From the NCBI RefSeq assembly GCF_000218685.1, contig NW_006763302.1:1334375-1398374 (forward strand): 64,000 bases of DNA, given 5' to 3'. How positions within the stretch are numbered: position 1 is the stretch's first letter; each line of letters opens with the position of its first letter. The DNA comes from Serpula lacrymans var. lacrymans S7.9. Its lineage: Eukaryota > Basidiomycota > Agaricomycetes > Boletales > Serpulaceae. A program made the translations under genes and the position numbers. The notes under the pieces are model-generated. The model was not told the origin of the DNA. It did not search any database and saw nothing but the letters and a program-made list of their open reading frames with translations. Positions 1 through 10,402 of this stretch are shown here, in pieces.

Positions 1-191
1 AAGTAAAAACAAAAAGTCGGCTAAAGTTGTGTGAAAGTCAGACTAATGGTTGAGGCGCTGTACGGGAACAAAAATGAAAATGAGATTTTGCGCATTTTTG
101 GCGCCACAAGGAGTGCCGATATGCCAGAAGGCGTGCCGTGCCGTTCTTTTTGACTCAGACCACCCACAGACCCCATACCCCTCTAAAAACA

Positions 192-1086
192 ATGTACAAG
201 AGGAAAGCCTCAGCCTCAGGCATTGAAACTTCTACATGCGACTCTAAACGGCCTCGCTACTGGTTGAGGATGAACAGAGACACCAATCTTGCTACTCAGT
301 CCACCAGCTCGCACAACTACCATGGTGTAAAAGCCACACCTATTCCACCTGATATTGATGATGGTCAGGTTTCCACCAGCACAAAGGACAGGCAAATTTG
401 GTCAGAGGCTGAGGAAGTTGGGTTGATTGCGTATATAACTAGCAGGCGAAGTGAGGGTGGAGATGGGATGAATTTCCCAAAGAAATTCTGGCCAAAGGCT
501 GCTGTGGAATTCAATCAGAATATACAAAAGGCTCATGTAGTTTACCCTGCAAAGGAAGGCAAGCACTGCTCTAGCAAATGGGGAAGGGTGCCTACAATGT
601 CAATTTATTAATTGACGGTTTACTTTAGCCTGCAATTAGTTGTGATCTACCTACAAACTCGTCAAAGTGTTATCAGAGCAATTGGGCTTTCATTGGGATG
701 ATACTAATGGTGCAGATATCACAATTGAAAGCAACACTGTATGGGAGGATACCTCAAGGTATGTGCTCACTTTTTAAAACAATATCTGCATCTTATCGGT
801 CTGTAGAAAAACCCTGGTGTCAAGGGTTTTCGCAACAAGGGTTGGGTCCATTTCAAAGCAATGGACAATCTCATATCTGGGCGTCATGCCAAGGGAGCAA
901 ATGCATTTTGCCCTTCTCTCATTCCTACCTCTGTATCTAGTCTTCCTGTATCTACCAATGCCCCAAATTCTTCGTCGTCCATGTCCGGTAGTTCCCTGCC
1001 CTTTCCCCCGCAAACGCCTAGGAGTGATCAACCATATCCCAACAACAATCCTCACCTCACTATGCCAACTATTCCTGCTGGCCCAC
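192..1086 (+). pseudogene. Myb/SANT-like DNA-binding domain gene, 3'-truncated relic
   Basis: The first ATG of the best frame is at 192 (MYKRKASASG). The first exon encodes a tryptophan-led, SANT-like helix region (IWSEAEEVGLIAYITSRR ... KFWPKAAVEF ... HCSSKWGRV), ending near 590. A second exon near 668-758 reads LGFHWDDTNGADI, and a third from 807 reads GFRNKGWVHFKAMDNL, a pattern I associate with Agaricomycete Myb/SANT-like proteins. The intron at 759-806 has GTATGT and TAG ends, but the frames on its two sides do not join cleanly, so a frameshift or a wrong splice guess is possible. The serine/proline-rich tail runs directly into repeat A copy 1 at 1087, so the natural C-terminus is gone. 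Such proteins often sit in transposons or near them; the role here is not known. Confidence 0.5.
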
Positions 1087-3220
1087 TGTCGATGATGAGA
1101 ACTGTTGTTAGAAAACCACACACAAAAAGAAACTAACAAACAATTCTCCCAGATTCCATGGAACTTGTTTATGGGCTTTGCCTCCTAGAACAGTGGGTGC
1201 TCTGGTTGTTCGTGGGGTGGTATGTATGAAGGTCCTTCAAAGTAAAACCCAGAGAGGTATGGGTGTGGGTTTTGAGGAGGAGGGATAGTTGAATTTATAG
1301 AAGATGGGGGCTTAATGACGAGTATAGATGAGCACTACCTTGCTAATTGTAGCACAAAGTAGGTTTGAGAACAACAAAGATGATGAGGTGACAAGGTTCC
1401 CAGTGATAGCAGGCTCCTGACGCACAAACTGTAGTGCTCAGAAGGACTCTAATCAAAAGGGATGAAAATGACTTCAGAAGTTGGAAGTGACGATGACAGC
1501 AGTTAACAGTGGTAGAAGTGGGAAGTATTGTGACCACACTGGATCACAAGTAGCAGAGTAGTGAACTTGAGAGTAGAGAAGAAGTCTGGAATCGAGTTCT
1601 TTGTTGTTTTTACAAGGTAAAATACAGGGGTTTATATAGTGAAAAGAAAGGTAGGCTATGCACAGTATAGCTGCGCAAAAAGAATGAGAAAGAACATGAA
1701 GGAAGGAATGTACGCTGACGAATCCTGCGTAGTTGCTACAGGATAAGATCATCAAAATAAGGGAAAGAAAGGGATAGAACAATGAATGCTGTGAGTAATG
1801 TCACAGGTTTGTACAGCCATAAAGTAAAGTCCAATAGCAAAAAGAGAGCAAGAAAATCATGATGTCATGGGAAGATGCAGTAAAAAAAGGGCAAGGAAAA
1901 ACACTATCAGTATCAACACAGTTCCTTTATTGTCAGTCAGGCATTCTAAAAAAATATGTGTCCATAAAAATGATTCAAAAATCAAAAATAATTGCACTGT
2001 AAATGAATGTTCTGCTGAAGAAAAAAAAACTGGAGCCACCGGTCCACCACCTAGTCCAAATCCGACAGTTCCATGGCCTTACCAATGGACTGGTTGTGTT
2101 GGACCACCTGATCAAACGAGGGAGGGAGAGGAGTAGTTCCAATTTGGAACAAGTGAGTCCCAGGCAGCGTGTGGTAGGTGTAGCTGTAGCGAAGACGATG
2201 GACAAAGGATAAGTGTACCCAAGTGAATGGGACAGCGATGAACATGGGCGACGCGAGGGGATGAACCTTCTCCAGCTCAAAAACTACCCACCCACGCTCC
2301 AACCAGGCAAGACGAGTGACCGATGTTTTGATAGTATGTGATGGCAGATCGACGTCATGAAGATGGTGTTAGTTTTGGTGATTCTGCACCTTTGTGCTAC
2401 CTATATATTTTCATTCCTTTCTCTATCTATTCTTCTATCATTCACTATTGATTGTGTTCTCTATTATTTCGCCTTTGTGGCTGCTTTGTTTACCTTTGTT
2501 TACAAAACTTCGGACAGTATTGCAGAGTCCAATGCTTCCTATTCTCTAGTTACTCACATTGGACTCTAGGTACTGTATACCTGTCATACTCTCTAATAAT
2601 ATAGTTACTCACATTGGACTCTAGTTCCAGTCCCTGATTGCTCTCAGCAAGTGGCTAGACACTTCCTTCAAGCTTTGTTCTTAATAGATGGACCTGTTGC
2701 CCTATTTGGACCGGCCGCCGGGGCTTTGCTGATATCCACGTGGTAGTCAACGGATTGGCGACGGAAGCAGATAGGAAGTGGTGACATCAGAAATGGTGGG
2801 GGTGCAAATAAGATGAGGAGGAGGAGGGTGGAGGTGACGAACAAGTGGATTAGAATGGGGATCCAGAAACGACCGTCAGGTGAGAATAAAAAGGAGAGGA
2901 AGGGGCCCATGGTGGGGCTAGGCAAAGGAAGGGGAGTAAGGGAAACGACAAAAGTGAGGGCGCAATGCAATGTGTAGCCAGTGGCGACGCGAAAATTTGC
3001 CGAAATGCCGAAACGCGGAAAGTACCGGATGGAAAAGCAAAGGTGAGCGTGACTGGATTGCCTAATAGAGGTGGTGCTGATCAGCCACAAGTTCAAAAAA
3101 GGCAATATTAATTACTATTCCACGTGGCACTGTGCCTGTGTGGCGCAAAGGCGAGTCTTTTGAATATTCGCTTCATTATTGACACTTGTCCATGCTACCA
3201 ATCAACTTTGGTGCATGACA
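1087..3220 (-). repeat. Repeat A copy 1 (about 1.81 kb element, interrupted)
   Basis: One of at least seven copies of the same long repeat in this window. In its own orientation it begins TGTCATGCACC and ends CATCATCGACA, so it has TG...CA ends with a short TGTC/GACA inverted terminus. It carries a TATA box about 550 bp from its 3' end, as a long LTR would. Removing the copia LTR at 2367-2686 and one GATGG leaves about 1809 bp, the same length as copies 2 and 3. No target duplication is visible at its two outer edges. Confidence 0.8.
2367..2686 (+). mobile_element. Solo copia LTR (320 bp) with GATGG target duplication
   Basis: The sequence starts TGTTAGTTTTGG and ends TTCTTAATA, like the LTRs of the copia element at 20877-27010. 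It is flanked by GATGG on both sides (2362-2366 and 2687-2691). Uninterrupted repeat A copies carry a single GATGG at this spot, so this is a clean insertion into repeat A reduced to a solo LTR. Confidence 0.92.
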
Positions 3221-3566
3221 TCGGGATCAAGTTTCATATGGGGGTCTTCAAGATGAGCCTCTTTTAAGGCGTTAACAAATGCCATGGCAGTCTTGATGTT
3301 GTCTAGCTTCGTGGTTCAAGTCAGGGTCTACAGGTCAACATCGTCAAGTCCAAATGTTATGGGATCTTCGTATAGGTCACCTTGGCTTTCATGTTGATAA
3401 GGTTGACTGTTGTATTTTGTGCACTCAGTCTGGTGCATGAGATCGCATGCAAGTCTGTTGATTGAATCAATGTTGATACTCTCAACTCTAAATTGTGGGA
3501 AATGTTCAGGATTGTATTAGATTAGATATAAATATGCTCATTTGTGAGAATTCTATGTAATTCAGT
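3221..3566. other. Spacer between repeat A and the MULE element
   Basis: No open frame or recognisable repeat was found here. The stretch is AT-rich and may be the original target DNA of the MULE insertion. Confidence 0.4.
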
Positions 3567-3630
3567 ACAAATTGTTAGTCTTGTCCGAACTAAGGGTGGC
3601 GCGCGGGAGCCCCCCATTTAGCACCAATAA
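3567..3630. repeat. Left terminal inverted repeat of the MULE element
   Basis: This 64-bp end aligns with the reverse complement of the right end: CCGAACTAAGGGTGGCG here against CCGAACTAAGAGTGGCG there, followed by GGAGCCC and CAATAA in both. The outer part (ACAAATTGTTAGTCT) also matches the far end of the right repeat. Confidence 0.75.
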
Positions 3631-4122
3631 AGCTTACAAGGTGAGTCTGAGAATGGTCGGCAGATACCACAAAATTGGCATGAAACGGCCACATTTACGA
3701 GAAACACAGGTCCACTAAAATTCGAGTACATACTTACATGGCCCCTATGAAATATCAGCAAGGGCAGTCTACTACTTATTCTTTATGAATTGTATGCCTT
3801 TCAAAGGCTAAACCAGTGAAGTACTGTAGCATGATAATGATAATAAGGAAGCAATATACAGAAGACCCAAAACTGTGCTAGGAAATAAACTAGACTCAAA
3901 AAAAAGCTAGATACCATTCATATTGTCAAAACCCTTATTCCTTGATAAATATATATGTGGCTCCTGCCTGGATAATGACTTTTGAAAGGCAAGTCTGAGG
4001 AAAGTGTCGTACCTCTCCCCCAGTATTACAGCCAAACAATCCCACACTGATAACAAATTAATAATATAATTACTCAAACATAGTAATATCTAAGTGCATG
4101 TGAGATTGATCAACAAAATATA

Positions 4123-7120
4123 TCAACTCAAGGCGTCTGCGCGTGGTGGGCATGTGCGGTAATACATTGCGCTCGTTGTTGTCTTCTCCCACATCATCGG
4201 CAAAGTTCCCCTCATCAAGTTGAATTGACACTCACGCTCAAGGCAATGACTGGCGAGCTGAAACAAGGATGCCCCCTCCCGCTCCAAGCTCTCCCCCCAT
4301 CGATGGTCATTAAATTGCGCCTGGTAGAGGATACCGTCTGCAAAATCCTGCAGTAATTTTGCACGAGTCACCATTGTTTCACCTACAGACCAATTCTCTA
4401 TCCCTCCAACGTCAATAATTCCTTCATCACCTGACTCCTTGTCATCTCGGATGTCTGAATCCCCTTGTCCAGTAGCCATGTTTGTCAGCAAAACGGTGTC
4501 ATCATTATTCAAATGGCCGGTTGGAGTGTCCAGCAAAATGAGCGCTGGATGCTTCCAGAACGGCATTGTTCAATTACGCTTGACCTCAAGGAAGAACAAG
4601 GGGGGGACAGGATGGACATCTTGAATAAGATGCTTGCAGAGGAGAAATTGGCTGGTACTGAAATATGGGCAGGTACACACCCAGGTGAGTGTGTTCGGTC
4701 TGTATTTGTTGTTCAACGGCATAGTAATTGGGGTTGTTGCCACCCGTTTCCAGTCCCACTTGAATGCCTTGCGCCATGATGCAAGTTCTCAATATTGGCC
4801 TTTGTTATCCATCAAACGGTCTAGCTTGCGATAATAGGTAGGCGCCAGCTTCATGACAAGGACCCATGCCAGAAGGTCAACGCATGGTTTGTGAAAATGG
4901 TGAAGAATGTCATGTTTGATACAACGCCAACTATTGAATGTAAGTTACTAATGTCCCTCGTTATGTGTAAACTGACTTACTGGCTCTCTAGAATCATTGT
5001 GGCCTTGAGCACTGGAATCTCATCATGATATGATTGTGCCCACAATTCCCATCGCTCTAGCCTGTACCAGTTCTCCCAGAGGTATGCGCAGGCTTCATGT
5101 AGATCATTCACAATGCAAAATTGATACATTTGCTTGACTGCCCAGTCACAAATCCCTCGGCGGCTTGGGTGCGAGTATCCAGGGATGAGAGGATGGGCAC
5201 AGAAATACCTTTCCATCATATCAATGATCTTCTCCCGATGATTTTTGGGACAGAATGTGCGTTTTTCCTTTGTTGTCTTGTGCTTGATTGATTCCAACTG
5301 GTCTACAGTTTCCTCTTTAGGCCACTTTGGCAACCTGATCATCAATTTCCTGTGGCCAGTGGTCTCATCACCGTCACACTGACAGTCGGTTTCAATGGGT
5401 GGTGTGCTATTTGTTGTCAGTGGTGACACCATCAATGGCAGCCTAGGTATATGGAGGGGAATAGTATTTGGGGTAGGGCAAGGAGCTTCGTTGACTTGCA
5501 ACACATCTGGGGCACCACCTTCATACTTGGTCATGTCTGCTTTTCTGGGGGGAACAAATGTTGTGTTGATGAAGGCAAATTCTGCATGCGCACGTTGGGG
5601 ATTATATGGAGTTGTTGCCAGCTTATTTTTAGCCAGGCGCTCCTGCATTGCTTGTCGTAGGTGCCACCAGCATAGTTGAATCTTTGCGTCCCAGATCTCT
5701 CGGAGCATGCCAATTTCAGCCATGTCCTTATTGACGTGCGTGAAGATGGGTACAACACCATATGTGTCATGTAGACACTTTACCCATGCTGTCAAGGCTA
5801 CCTTCCGCTTGCCAATGTCTAGGGCACTTGCTGTGGATAGTACGCAGTATGACAGGGGAAACCCTGCATTGTCATATTCTCCAAGAACACTGTAGAGTTT
5901 GAGATTCTTGGAGTTTGTATTATCTGTTAGTCAAGGTCAGTCTTGACATCATATGCAATAGCGGTGATTTCTTACGCGTTGCGTCGATTCAAATCTTGAC
6001 AACTTTTCCTTTTAGCCGCTGTGCAATTTTCTTCATGCCCCAACACAGCTGTTCAACACCATCCGCTACTTTGATATCAAATAAATCTACGTCATCCTTG
6101 AGCTCACTGAGAAGGATATACACAGAGATAAGTTGGACAGGGTCCTTCTTCCAAAGGACCTCGCCCATTTCCGTCCATGCCCTATGGACTTGTTTTCCTG
6201 TTATGTGAGGATACAGGGCTTGTACCTTGGGCGTTATTGAAACTGGAGTGCTCCACTCAATATTGTTGCGTATGATCTGGATTGCCTTAGGCGGAATGGT
6301 GACATCATAATAAGGTTTGTGCCTCTGCTCATGCTTGAGTCGGATAGTCACAACACGAGTTCCAGAAGTGCATTTCACGCATAACACATTGAGCTGGCTA
6401 CCACAGTCAAACCTCTGCATGCCAACATGATCACAGTGTTTAACATCAGGCTTTGTGCTTGGCTTGGCTTTTTTCTTCCTCCCGTCATCCTGACAGCACC
6501 ACAGACGAGTTTTGTGGCCATTTTGAGTCTTTGTATGATCCTTCACCCTAGCCACAGATGTCAGTGATATAACAGGAGGACAGACAGCTCCTCACGTGAA
6601 TTGGTACCCAGTGGTCTTCCATATGTCGCTAATGGTCATCTCAACTCTTTTTTTATCATCGACAAATGGATCTTCTGCAAGCTGGTAGCTGCCGAAGAAG
6701 CTCACACTCTCTCTGCTCTTGAAGTCTTCTTGGAGTGCGCAAAACAATGTGTTACTGTTTTCATAGACTTTTACGGCCTGCTAACATGGCTTAGTTAGCT
6801 CCTTACTTGGTGAGTTGTAGATCTACAGTTCCAGGGCCATCCTCGTCTGAACTGTCATGCCTTTCAGGTATTGGAGGTATGACCTCAGGGGTCCCTTCCC
6901 CAGTAAGTCTACCCACCTCATCTGTAGTCTCCTGGTGCGGAGCAGGTGCCTGACGTGGAGGTGGATCTGTGTGTTCGTCACCTCTCCTTTTTGTTTGGTG
7001 TGCAGTGACAGCCATTCTTGCTTTTTCTCTACATGAGGAACACATCTTGTATGGCAGGCCATTTCTACCAATGTTTTGCTCGGGAACTATGTTCTTGCAT
7101 GATTTTTGTGAGCATTCCAT
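4123..7120 (-). pseudogene. MULE-type transposase with SWIM zinc finger, two nonsense codons
   Basis: Five exons can be assembled on the minus strand: 7120-6827, 6777-6596, 6547-5976, 5923-4981 and 4930-4123, with GT/AG introns of 48-52 bp. They total 2799 nt, an exact multiple of three. The N-terminus is cysteine-rich (SCREKARMAV). Next comes a CCQDD...HCDHVGMQRF zinc-type region, then the MULE core (GEYDNAGFPLSYC ... KDMAEIGMLREIWDAKIQLC, WWHLRQAM). After a proline/threonine linker comes a SWIM finger (CTCPYFSTSQFLLCKHL, CxCx9CxH type). Two in-frame TGA codons break it, at 5989-5991 (KVVKI*IDAT) and 4570-4572 (KRN*TMPFW). Everything else stays open, so it died recently. Its product would cut and move the enclosing element in the nucleus. 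Confidence 0.8.
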
Positions 7121-7212
7121 TAGGAAAGTATAGAGGTAGCAGGCAATGTAGAGTTGGAACTTGAAAACACATAGAAATTATTGCCAAGTACAGTCAATTA
7201 TACGAAATTTAG

Positions 7213-7237
7213 AAGTCACGTGGATTTCACGTGACTT
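7213..7237. promoter_or_regulatory. Perfect CACGTG palindrome upstream of the transposase
   Basis: The 10-base arms AAGTCACGTG and CACGTGACTT are separated by five bases, giving two CACGTG (E-box type) sites back to back. The site lies 93 bp upstream of the transposase start and inside the transposon. Binding of bHLH-type factors is an inference; a chance hairpin is also possible. Confidence 0.35.
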
Positions 7238-7388
7238 TGTTTTGGCTGTAATACTGGGGGAGACCAGGGCCAGCTGTCTGAGGATGCTCTTGCAGTTTGA
7301 GTTAGCGCTTGCTGGGTTTCAAGTTGCTGAGTTTATGTTGAGTTTCTGCTGATCTCGGGTTTTGGCGAAAAAGTTTCAAGAAGTCGTG

Positions 7389-7500
7389 TTATTGACACCG
7401 AATGAGGGCTCCTGTACGCCACTCTTAGTTCGGATCAGACCTTACTGATTTCGACTGTCTTATCAGTAATTTGGTCTGACTGGGGAGACTAACAAATTGT
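7389..7500. repeat. Right terminal inverted repeat of the MULE element, with foldback insert
   Basis: The core at 7389-7438 pairs with the left end. The outermost 15 bases (7486-7500) pair with the outermost bases of the left end. Between them, about 7435-7481, lies a sequence absent from the left end whose halves are inverted copies (CAGACCTTACTGAT against ATCAGTAATTTGGTCTG). It looks like a small foldback inserted into the repeat. Confidence 0.7.
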
Positions 7501-7559
7501 GTCGTTTCCGACTGGGACTGAAGACTACTATTGATCTGAATTCAGCCGTAACCAAACAG

Positions 7560-9083
7560 ATGAACCATGCCCATCATGAAGCTCAAGGTCAGCTGCTACT
7601 TTCCGGTGGAGTCCACCCACTTGTCACTTGTTCAATCCTCATTATTTTTGCAGAGCTCGGCAAGCAGTTCGCCAAACTATCATCCAGCCCCTCCCCATCT
7701 GCAGTTGTAAGGAGCGCTGATGCATTGGCAAAGTTCCTCAATGCCGATGGCCATCCTGTGTGCCTCGATCAAGTCCCAGCCGCCATGTTCAGCCCGCCAC
7801 TTGCGCACCTACAACGGGCCCTCGCCGAGCTTGGCGATCTCGAGGTGACCGAACATGATGTCAGCCACGCGTCTAGCTTCCTCAGCAGTACAATCATGTC
7901 TTATCACAATGAGGACAGTCGCCGGAACGCCATTCGGCAACACGTAGACCACTTAATCGGGGAGCCTGGTCAGTGGGAGGAAAGGCTTGACCGGGTGGGG
8001 AACATCCAGCCTGATGCGAGTTGGTGGCAAGGTGAGTTCCCTGTCACAATCCTGAAGCTGAAAAATGCCCCTGGTATTGGCGGAGATCCTTTTGTTCAAA
8101 GTCTTGCCGACTACAGCAAGATTGTGTCGGACCCCCAGGTGCGGCAGCACGCATCCACGTTCGTATCTCCGTTGACGTGTTCTTTCTAGCTTGCGCACTT
8201 TCAAGGATCCTGCAATTTCCCTGTCTTGCTTCTCGGTCTCTCGGGAAATCGGATCGAGATTGGTGTGGCTGTCTGTGTTGGCTCTATCTACGCATCCAGG
8301 CTAGTCGCCTTCAATATCACCCCCGGATTTCACTTGTCCGAGAACATCATCCATGCGGCTCGAATCTTCAGGTGCCTTTCATCGTGTCGAGCGGCACTGG
8401 CAGCGCACTACCGCGCAGTTCAGGGCAACCACGTAACTATTGCGGCAATCTACCCTGACCCAACCTCAGTATCAGGCAATGCATTGCCGTGCCTGACCTA
8501 CCACGGTGTCCTCTTGCGAACCGGCGAGCACGTTTCGACCAGCTTGGCAGACCTGGAAGTTGGGACCACCGCGCTGTACCGGGCTACCCTTGGTGACGCT
8601 GCTACCCCTGATGGTGCTACCGAGGTCGTCGTCAAGTTTGCGAGTCGATACGGTGAAGCAGCCCACCGCCTCTTATCCGATGCCAAACTGGCCCCAAAGC
8701 TCCACTGGTGCGAGCCAATCATCGGGGGCCTTTTTATGGTCGTCATGGACCATCTCGAAGACGGTGCATCAATCTGGCGACTGCGAAACAGTTCAAGGCC
8801 CAAACCTGTTCCCGAAGCTGTCTTGAGGGATGTTAAAGGGGCACTAAAGCTCTTGCACGAGAATAGGTTTGTGTTCGGAGACCTGCGTGACACGAATGTT
8901 GTTTCTTCCAAGGAGCAAGGGTTTCTCGTTGATTTCGATTGGGCTGGGAAGGAAGGAGAGGACAGATACCCAGCCGCGCTCAATGAAAATAATAAGTGGC
9001 ATGCCGAGGTTCGTGCGCACGCCGTTATGAGCAAGGCGCATGATGATTATCAGTTCGAGCAGTTGGAGGCTCAGCTGAAGTAG
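7560..9083 (+). CDS. CR-effector-like protein: nuclease-like region fused to a degenerate protein kinase domain
   Basis: Three exons (7560-7587, 7654-8138, 8190-9083) joined across GT/AG introns of 66 and 51 bp give 468 residues. The ATG at 7560 is preferred because the frame upstream has no ATG. Residues about 135-200 carry a PD-(D/E)xK-like segment (VTILKLKNAPGIGGDP, then NFPVLLLGLSGNRIEIGVAV). The kinase part has VVVKF near residue 317, a catalytic loop FGDLRDTNV near 400 and DFDWAG in place of DFG near 418. This nuclease-plus-kinase design is known in fungal and oomycete CR (Crinkler-RHS) effectors, which are often tied to transposons; here the gene starts 60 bp from a MULE end. The expected E of the ExK motif reads K (ILKLKN), so nuclease activity is doubtful. 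Target and role are unknown. The frame is otherwise intact. Confidence 0.72.
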
Positions 9084-9429
9084 TTTGTTATATCCTTTCA
9101 AGACCTTTTGTACCATAGCTCCCAAAATCGCATTACATTTGTCACCCACTCTTTTTCACCGGACTTTCACAGAATGTGCAGTTGGGAGGGATAACATGAC
9201 TTCTAGTTCTCGCACAGGTTTGATATTACAAGTGCAATGGAATAGGCTGCTAAAAGCTTGAACGAGCTGTAAGACTTCTCATTTTAATCTGACGTAGTTA
9301 CTTGCAGATAATCCAAGAGTATAGTGATGCATTGAATCATCTTTATATTCTTGTGGTGCACGTGTAGTAGTACCTAACAATAATTAATAGTATTGAGTAG
9401 AGAGGATACTGACAATGAAAAATGGCCAT
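9084..9429. other. Intergenic region between the kinase gene and the rhomboid remnant
   Basis: No gene was found. The two flanking genes converge here, so the stretch probably holds their 3' untranslated regions and terminators. It is not repeated elsewhere in the window, unlike almost all other non-coding DNA here. Confidence 0.5.
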
Positions 9430-9762
9430 CTATGCTTCCGACTTTTCTTTTTCTTCCTCCGTAGGATCGTGGATAATCCTCATAGAATCCCACCATTGTG
9501 GTCCATACAAATAGTACAACACTCCAAAAGTCGCGCCGCTCAAATGCGCATAATGATCAAACATCCTGTACCAGAGCCAGAGATCAGCAAAACAAAATCA
9601 AAGCAGTAGCAATACAATCTCTTACTTCCAACCACGCAATATACCAATAGCGTCCAAGGCTATAATAGCACCCACACCTGACTGGATAGGAATTGCAAAG
9701 AACGGGAGGAATATGAGGCTGATACTAGCATCAGGGAATGCCAGTGCGCTGAGTGTGACAGC
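9430..9762 (-). pseudogene. Rhomboid-family protease, C-terminal fragment
   Basis: Two exons (9762-9626 and 9565-9430) join across a 60-bp intron with GTAAGAG and TACAG ends, giving RGWKMFDHYAHLSGATFG at the junction. The fragment holds membrane segments (LIFLPFFAIPIQSG, GAIIALDAIGILRG) and the DHYAHL motif with the histidine of the rhomboid catalytic pair, as in mitochondrial PCP1-type proteases. It ends in a charged tail (DPTEEEKEKSEA). The catalytic serine region and the whole N-terminus are missing because the copia LTR at 9763 abuts the coding frame directly. What remains is a host gene cut off by a transposon or by a rearrangement at one. Confidence 0.75.
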
Positions 9763-10082
9763 TATTAAGAACAAAGCTTGAAGGAAGCGTCTAGCCACTT
9801 GCTGAGAGAAATCAGGGACTGGAACTAGAGTCCAATGTGAGTAACTGGATTATTAGAGAGCATGACAGGGATACAGTACCTAGAGTCCAGTGTGAGTAAC
9901 TAGAGAATAGGAAGCATTGGACTCTGCAGTACTGTCCGAAGTTTTGTAAACAAAGGTAAACAAAGCAGCCACAAAGGCAAAATAATAAAGAACACAATCA
10001 ATAGTGAATGATAGAAGAACAGATAGAGAAAGGAATGAAAATATATAGGTAGCACAAAGGTGCAGAATCACCAAAACTAACA
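9763..10082 (-). mobile_element. Copia LTR (3' LTR of a truncated element)
   Basis: This 320-bp copy has the same family ends (TGTTAG...TTAATA) as the other copia LTRs. The purine run AGGGGGGAG sits just inside it, marking it as the 3' LTR of the fragment at 10083-10286. Its outer edge cuts the rhomboid gene. Confidence 0.9.
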
Positions 10083-10286
10083 CTCCCCCCTGATACTGCA
10101 CCTCCCAAGCATCAGCTCCCCCCTGATCTACCAAATTTCCAGTGTTTTTCATGAGTGAGGGGTTTAGTGAGAATGTCTGCAACCATATCTCCTGTAGGAA
10201 CATATCTGATTACTGCCTCTCCCTTTGATACTAAGTCATCTCGGATAAAATGATATTTCCGTTGAATGTGTTTTGTGTGAGCACGG
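10083..10286 (-). pseudogene. Copia pol C-terminal fragment, different lineage from the full copia
   Basis: The minus strand reads AHTKHIQRKYHFIRDDL, then a stretch ending GDMVADILTKPLTHEKHWKF and GRSGGS-stop. This is the end of a Ty1/copia RNase H region. The intact copia at 20877-27010 has a clearly different C-terminus (LTKALAKPKVEVFRKMM) but the same LTR family and the same RSGGS ending. The fragment is cut at 10287 by repeat A copy 2. Confidence 0.8.
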
Positions 10287-10402
10287 TGTCATGCACCAAA
10301 ATTGATTGGTAGCATGGACAGGTGTCAATAACGAAGCGAATATTCGAAAAGACTCGCCTTTGCGCCACACAGGCACAGTGCCACGTGGAATAGTAATTAA
10401 TA

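Larger units (their letters stand above)
3567..7500 (-). mobile_element. MULE-like DNA transposon with imperfect terminal inverted repeats
   Basis: The left end (3567-3630) and the inverted right end (7389-7500) share an outer block (ATTGTTAGTCT-like) and a core of about 48 bp containing CCGAACTAAG and GGAGCCC. The transposase gene at 4123-7120 lies between them in a single orientation. A clear 8-9 bp target duplication was not found at the outer edges. The right end holds about 50 extra bases that form a foldback, which the left end lacks. Confidence 0.75.

Noticed and set aside
774..1139. 121-codon minus-strand frame over the Myb-like relic
   Set aside because: The plus strand carries recognisable family motifs in the same place, and the minus frame runs into repeat A.
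1474..1782. 102-codon minus-strand frame (MFYPFLSLILMILSC...), repeated at 11407, 18999 and 37938
   Set aside because: It lies over the TATA/leader region of repeat A and is hydrophobic only because the strand is pyrimidine-rich. Its copies are explained by the repeat, and several are frameshifted.
6778..6805. 28-bp intron at the first transposase junction (GTAAGG donor)
   Set aside because: Too short for a fungal intron. The GTAGAT donor at 6826 gives a 49-bp intron that keeps the frame.
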